From NCBI GenBank assembly GCA_902465265.1, contig CABQMF010000063.1, positions 1 through 8,838 on the forward strand: a stretch of DNA of 8,838 nucleotides, written 5' to 3'. Position 1 is the stretch's first letter. Every line of letters begins with the position of its first letter. Position numbers and translations under genes: made by a program. The stretch comes from an uncultured Collinsella sp. Its GTDB lineage: Bacteria > Actinomycetota > Coriobacteriia > Coriobacteriales > Coriobacteriaceae. The notes below the pieces were generated by a model, which searched no databases, was not told the DNA's origin, and saw nothing but the letters and a program-made list of their open reading frames with translations. Positions 5,067-8,838 of this stretch are shown in pieces.

Positions 5067-8000
5067 CTAAGCCTTCACCGCCTCGTATTGGTAGGTCGTG
5101 CGCACGTTGTAATGGAAGTCGTTTCCGAGGTCCAGCGCCTCGAAGTGCTTCTTGGCGCAGCCGATCTTGATCTTCTCCGCGTCGCGCAGGGCGGGCTCGC
5201 CGTTCTTGCCGCCCTTGGTCTCGGTCACGAAGTACACGCGGCGCTCGCCGTCGGCCTCCTCGACGTACGCCCAGTCGGGGTTGTAACTGCCGAGCGGCGT
5301 GTCGATCTTGAACGCCGAGGGCAATTTCGCGAACACGAGAACCTCCTCCTGCTTGTCTAGAGCCTCGGCAAAGGAGCGCTCGACCCCCGCCGAGTCGTAG
5401 ACCACGTAGTTGTACAGGCTCTTGCTCGTCATGTCCGGCTTCCACGCGTTCTGCCCAAGGTAGGCCGTGTAGTCGTCAAGCTCGAGGTCGCGCATGGTGT
5501 ACCACTCGTCCTCGGGAAGGCGCACGTACTTGATGCCCTGGGCGATGAGGTCGTTCTTCACGCGGTTGATCTTGTCGCCGACCTGCGCGAGGAAGGTCGC
5601 GGGGTCGATCTCGAACTCGTCGAGGCGGCTGCAGCCCTCGAGGATCGCCTTGATGGTGCCGCGGGTGAGCCCGACGGCGTCCTGCAGCTCTGCGATCGGG
5701 TCGGGAAGGTCGTATTTCACCTTTCCCGAAACGGACACCACGGAGGTGCCCGTGCCCTCGGCGCTCACGCCCGCGTCGTCGATGCCCAGCGAGGCACGCT
5801 CGCTCGTCACCTGGGGCGGGCGCACGGCGAGCATGCCGTCGACAGCTTCGATGGCATGCTCGATGAGCTTGCCGGAGTCGACCTCGACCTGGAAGCGCGT
5901 GCGCTGGCGGATGCGGTCCCACAGGGCCTGGAACGCAGGGTCGAGCGTGACGTCCTTCTGCAGCTCGACCGAGACCTCCTTGGCCTTGTCACGGATCTGG
6001 ACCCTCTGGGACTTGTGGATGATGATCGCCTCGACCTGCTCCTTGGCAGGCTCGAGCTCGGCGGGGAGCTCGACCTTGCCCTCCTCGGCGGCCGCCTTCA
6101 GCTCGGGCGTCACCGCGCCCTTGCCGTCGACCATGCCGGTCGCGACGAGGTGGTCGTAGACCTGCTTGGACTTCTCGTAGCCCAGGCGCTCCTCGACGCC
6201 ATCATCGCCCTTGACCGTGACCTTCGTGAAGCTCTCCGGAGTGATGACGCCGAACTTGAAGTCCTCAGCCTCAAGCTCCTTCTGCAGGCCGTTGGCGAAG
6301 TCGTCGTAGCTCTCGTTCGCGATGACGGTGAGCACGTTCGCCTCTGGGTCGTACAGGCGCTCGCCATCCTGGTTCACGCACAGGCGCAGACCGCGGCCGA
6401 TCTTCTGGCGCTTGGTCAGGTTGTCCTTTGTCTCGACGAGCGTGCAGATCTGGAACACGTTGGGGTTGTCCCAGCCCTCCTTGAGCGCGGAGTGGCTGAA
6501 GACGAAAGAGACGTCCTTGTCCGCGTCCTTGCCGTCCGGGAAGGAGATGAGCGTCTCCTTCTTCTGCATGATGAGCTCGAAGGCCCCGGCGTCGTCGGCG
6601 GTGCCGGCGGCTCCCTTGGAGTCCTTGAACTTGCCCTTCTTGTCCTTGGCGAAGTATCCCTGGTGCACGGCGTGGGGGTCGCGCACCAGCGGGGCGCCGA
6701 CGGCTTCGTAGCACTCGAGCCACGTGCCCTTGCCGATCCCCGCCGCCTTTGCGATGCGACGAGGCGCCTTCGAGTTCAGGGCACCTGCGTACTCCTCCTC
6801 AAACATCAGGGCGTACAGGCCGCCGTGGACTTCGGGCTCGTAGACGCGGTATCGGTCGACGCGGTCGATGAAGAAGAGCGAGAGCACCTTCACGCCGCGC
6901 GGCCACAGCTCGAACTGGCGGGCCAGGTGGTCCTCGATGGTGCGGCGGATCTGCGCGCGCTTGACGACCTCCTCGTTGACGTCGCCCAGCGCCTCGCCGA
7001 GCTCGAGCACCTCGCCGTTCTGGAACTCTATGAACTCGTCGCCCACTGCGGCGCCGATGTTGTTGACCACCCAGCCGCTCTCGTAGTCGCTGTTCTCGCC
7101 GCTCTTCTGGTAGAGGTCGTTGCCGGTCTTCACCGTGACGGCCTTGCGCTTCTGCGTGCCGTCGGCCTGGCGCACGTCGATGGACACCTTGGCGGAGAAC
7201 GGGTCGGACTTGACGGACTCGAGCCTCACGTACGCGCCGTTGAGGTTCGCCTCGGCCTTGATCGAGTCCACGCAGATGCCCTTCACCAGGTGGCGCTCGA
7301 AGGCGTCGACCGGCGTGAGGCGGTAGATCATGTTGTAGGCCTGCTTGTGCGTGGCCGAGTAGCGCAGCACGAACAGCGGGTTCAGGCTCTTGATGGCGGC
7401 CTTGGCCTGCTTGGTGTTGTCGACGCTCTGGGGCTCGTCGATGATGACGACGGGCTTGCAGGCGCTCACGAGCTCGCGAGGGCTGAAGCCGCCGGTGAGC
7501 TTCTCGCTGGGACGGTGGAAGAGGTTGCCCTCCTTCGCGGTGCCATCCTTCTCGAGGCCCTTGTTGAACGCGTCGATGTTGATGACCATGACCTGGATGG
7601 AGCTCGACGTGGCGAAGTTACCCACCGGCCCCATGTCCTTCGAGTCGTACACGAAGTAGTCGAGCGGCGTGCGGTCGTAGAGCGTCTCGAAGTGCCTGCG
7701 GGTGGTCTGGAGGCTCTTGAGGACGCCCTCGCGGATGGCCACGCTCGGCACGACGATAACGAACTTGGTGATGCCGTAGCGGCGGTTTAGCTCGTAGATG
7801 GAGCGGATGTAGACGTAGGTCTTGCCGGTGCCGGTCTCCATCTCGACGGTGAAGTCTCGCAGGCGCCCATCGGTGAGGACGTCGGTTGCCGGGAGGCAGC
7901 CCTCCTCCTGCACGGCGTGCAGGTTGTCGAGGAGCTGGCCCGGCGCCACGCGAAGCTCGTTGCCGTGGCCGACCATGAGCTCGCCGATTGCCGTCTGGCC

Positions 8001-8129
8001 TTTGCGGCCGGAATCGGCGGAGAATACGCTGCCAATAAATTGTTGTCCGCGGAACAGGTCGCAGGTTGCTTCGATGGCCTCCAGCTGGTGCTGCTGGTCG
8101 GATGAGAACTTGAACTCGAGCGCCGCCAT
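5067..8129 (-). CDS. res: Type III restriction endonuclease subunit Res
   Basis: This 1020-residue protein is the ATP-dependent translocase/nuclease of a type III restriction system. It works in complex with Mod, cutting DNA near pairs of unmethylated sites. The SF2 helicase motifs are all visible: Walker A METGTGKTY (97-105), Walker B IIDEPQ (229-234), motif III SAT (258-260), motif V HSALKEGWDNPNVF (546-559) and motif VI QKIGRGLR (575-582). The C-terminal PD-(D/E)XK nuclease shows NPDW (950-953) and the paired ETKG (970-973), both needed for cleavage. Length is typical for the family and no frameshift is seen, so the enzyme should be active. The ATG at 8129-8127 is one base after the Mod stop, with GAGG (8140-8143) in the end of mod as ribosome site, indicating coupled translation. 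It uses mainly CGC for arginine, like a resident high-GC gene. Confidence 0.96.
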   Translation of the reverse strand: MAALEFKFSSDQQHQLEAIEATCDLFRGQQFIGSVFSADSGRKGQTAIGELMVGHGNELRVAPGQLLDNLHAVQEEGCLPATDVLTDGRLRDFTVEMETGTGKTYVYIRSIYELNRRYGITKFVIVVPSVAIREGVLKSLQTTRRHFETLYDRTPLDYFVYDSKDMGPVGNFATSSSIQVMVINIDAFNKGLEKDGTAKEGNLFHRPSEKLTGGFSPRELVSACKPVVIIDEPQSVDNTKQAKAAIKSLNPLFVLRYSATHKQAYNMIYRLTPVDAFERHLVKGICVDSIKAEANLNGAYVRLESVKSDPFSAKVSIDVRQADGTQKRKAVTVKTGNDLYQKSGENSDYESGWVVNNIGAAVGDEFIEFQNGEVLELGEALGDVNEEVVKRAQIRRTIEDHLARQFELWPRGVKVLSLFFIDRVDRYRVYEPEVHGGLYALMFEEEYAGALNSKAPRRIAKAAGIGKGTWLECYEAVGAPLVRDPHAVHQGYFAKDKKGKFKDSKGAAGTADDAGAFELIMQKKETLISFPDGKDADKDVSFVFSHSALKEGWDNPNVFQICTLVETKDNLTKRQKIGRGLRLCVNQDGERLYDPEANVLTVIANESYDDFANGLQKELEAEDFKFGVITPESFTKVTVKGDDGVEERLGYEKSKQVYDHLVATGMVDGKGAVTPELKAAAEEGKVELPAELEPAKEQVEAIIIHKSQRVQIRDKAKEVSVELQKDVTLDPAFQALWDRIRQRTRFQVEVDSGKLIEHAIEAVDGMLAVRPPQVTSERASLGIDDAGVSAEGTGTSVVSVSGKVKYDLPDPIAELQDAVGLTRGTIKAILEGCSRLDEFEIDPATFLAQVGDKINRVKNDLIAQGIKYVRLPEDEWYTMRDLELDDYTAYLGQNAWKPDMTSKSLYNYVVYDSAGVERSFAEALDKQEEVLVFAKLPSAFKIDTPLGSYNPDWAYVEEADGERRVYFVTETKGGKNGEPALRDAEKIKIGCAKKHFEALDLGNDFHYNVRTTYQYEAVKA

Positions 8130-8130
8130 G

Positions 8131-8838
8131 CTAGACCGTCCTCAATTCGATCTCACAGCCCATGCGCTCGCCGGCGTGCTTGAAGATCTGCACGGCGTTG
8201 AGCTTGAGGGTGTCGTCGAGGACGGAATCGAGGATGAGAACGCGCCTGGGCTCCATGTCGGCGATGGCCTCGAGCGCCTCAATGGTGAGGCCTCGGGACA
8301 TGCAGCAGACGAGCTCGTCGCAAGCGACGGACCAGATGGGATAGCCCGCGGCTTCAGACTTCTCGACGGGCAGCGTGAGCTCGAGGCCCCATTTGAGCAT
8401 CATCTCGAAGACGATATCCATATCGGAGCGATCGGGCTTGACCACGTCGAAGAGGAGCTGACCGGGCTCGGGCTTCTCAATGCCGGACTCATCGAGCTCG
8501 AACACACGGAAGCCGATGTCGGGAAGCTGCTTGGGTCCCTCGCCAAGCTTGAGTTGACGGTTGGATTCCTCGAGCTCGGTTTTGATTTTGTCGCCTGCGC
8601 GGCGAATGCGTCCTTCGCCTATGTCGCAGAGAGTCTCATACCCGTCCTTGTAGGCGTCGCGTTTCGGGTCACAAGGCTCTGGAAGCTGGACAAGGATAAA
8701 CTGATAGCGATCATCTTTTCCGAGCTCCTGCAGGAACATGGCATGGGCGGTCGATGCTGAGCCTGAGAAAAAATCAAGCACAATATCACCCGTGCTTAGA
8801 TGCTCATGTACGGTAAGGAAGCAAGCAACCGAAAACAA
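8131..8838 (-). CDS. mod: Type III DNA-methyltransferase subunit Mod (partial, N-terminus beyond the window)
   Basis: The last 235 residues of the protein are present; the frame is open to base 8838 and the true start lies outside. The piece begins just ahead of the SAM-binding motif I, GDIVLDFFSGSASTAHAMF. This sits near the C-terminal part as expected for beta-class N6-adenine methyltransferases of type III systems, where the DPPY motif precedes it (here outside the window). HAMFLQELGKDDRYQFILVQLPE follows, as usual for Mod, and then a C-terminal region with GFRVFELDESG and a final alpha/beta segment likely to contact Res. Mod recognises the site and methylates adenine; it is also needed for Res cleavage. 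The motif reads FSGSAST rather than the more usual FAGSGTT, a mild departure. No simple-sequence repeat for phase variation is seen in this part. Confidence 0.9.
   Translation of the reverse strand: MFSVACFLTVHEHLSTGDIVLDFFSGSASTAHAMFLQELGKDDRYQFILVQLPEPCDPKRDAYKDGYETLCDIGEGRIRRAGDKIKTELEESNRQLKLGEGPKQLPDIGFRVFELDESGIEKPEPGQLLFDVVKPDRSDMDIVFEMMLKWGLELTLPVEKSEAAGYPIWSVACDELVCCMSRGLTIEALEAIADMEPRRVLILDSVLDDTLKLNAVQIFKHAGERMGCEIELRTV

Noticed and set aside
5856..7790. A 644-residue open frame on the plus strand opposite res
   Set aside because: The translation is repetitive Leu/Val/Asp/Arg-rich with no domain, as expected from the antisense of a GC-rich gene; res on the other strand has all helicase and nuclease motifs.
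7822..8760. A 312-residue plus-strand open frame spanning the mod/res boundary
   Set aside because: It crosses two well-supported opposite-strand genes and has no recognisable domain.
1..8838. CRISPR array, rRNA, tRNA or insertion sequence
   Set aside because: I saw no regularly spaced repeats of 25-40 bp, no conserved RNA gene cores and no transposase in either strand.

Overview
This is a GC-rich bacterial window with two convergent blocks: a phage- or ICE-like integration module on the left (about 1-2179) and a restriction/defence operon on the right (2183-8838, all on the minus strand). High GC, compact operons and the look of the XRE repressor and integrase suggest a Coriobacteriia-type actinobacterium (Eggerthella/Collinsella/Olsenella relatives). 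That assignment is from memory of protein style only. There is no rRNA, tRNA or housekeeping gene to anchor it.

Left block. An XRE-family repressor, cut by the window edge, is divergent from a three-gene operon: a small excisionase-like HTH protein, a full-length tyrosine integrase with all its catalytic residues, and a 141-residue ribbon-helix-helix/mobilisation-like protein. The 140 bp between repressor and excisionase hold three copies of the palindrome GTAC-N6-GTAC. One lies in the -35/-10 spacer of a candidate leftward (repressor) promoter. One lies in the spacer of the candidate rightward (xis-int) promoter. One lies just after the rightward start point. This looks like a compact genetic switch in which the repressor directly controls excision and integration.

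Right block, read leftward from the window end: the C-terminal part of a type III DNA methyltransferase (Mod), a complete type III restriction subunit (Res; SF2 helicase plus PD-(D/E)XK nuclease), a DUF4238 protein of unknown function, and a DUF262-DUF1524 protein related to the GmrSD/type IV modification-dependent nucleases. Mod, Res and DUF4238 are separated by one base each, so translation is probably coupled. DUF262-DUF1524 follows after 51 bp and may have its own promoter, which is framed by a 7-bp inverted repeat.

Together the operon would pair a barrier against unmodified DNA (type III) with a candidate barrier against modified DNA (DUF262-DUF1524). The DUF4238 protein between them is the best candidate for an undescribed component. 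Its gene is visibly less GC-rich in its middle than the Res gene beside it, suggesting separate acquisition. The two blocks meet tail to tail with 3 bp between stop codons. Whether the defence operon is cargo of the integrating element or old chromosomal flank cannot be decided from this window. The only non-coding stretches are 333-472 (the switch region) and 3887-3937; no gap exceeds 300 bases.
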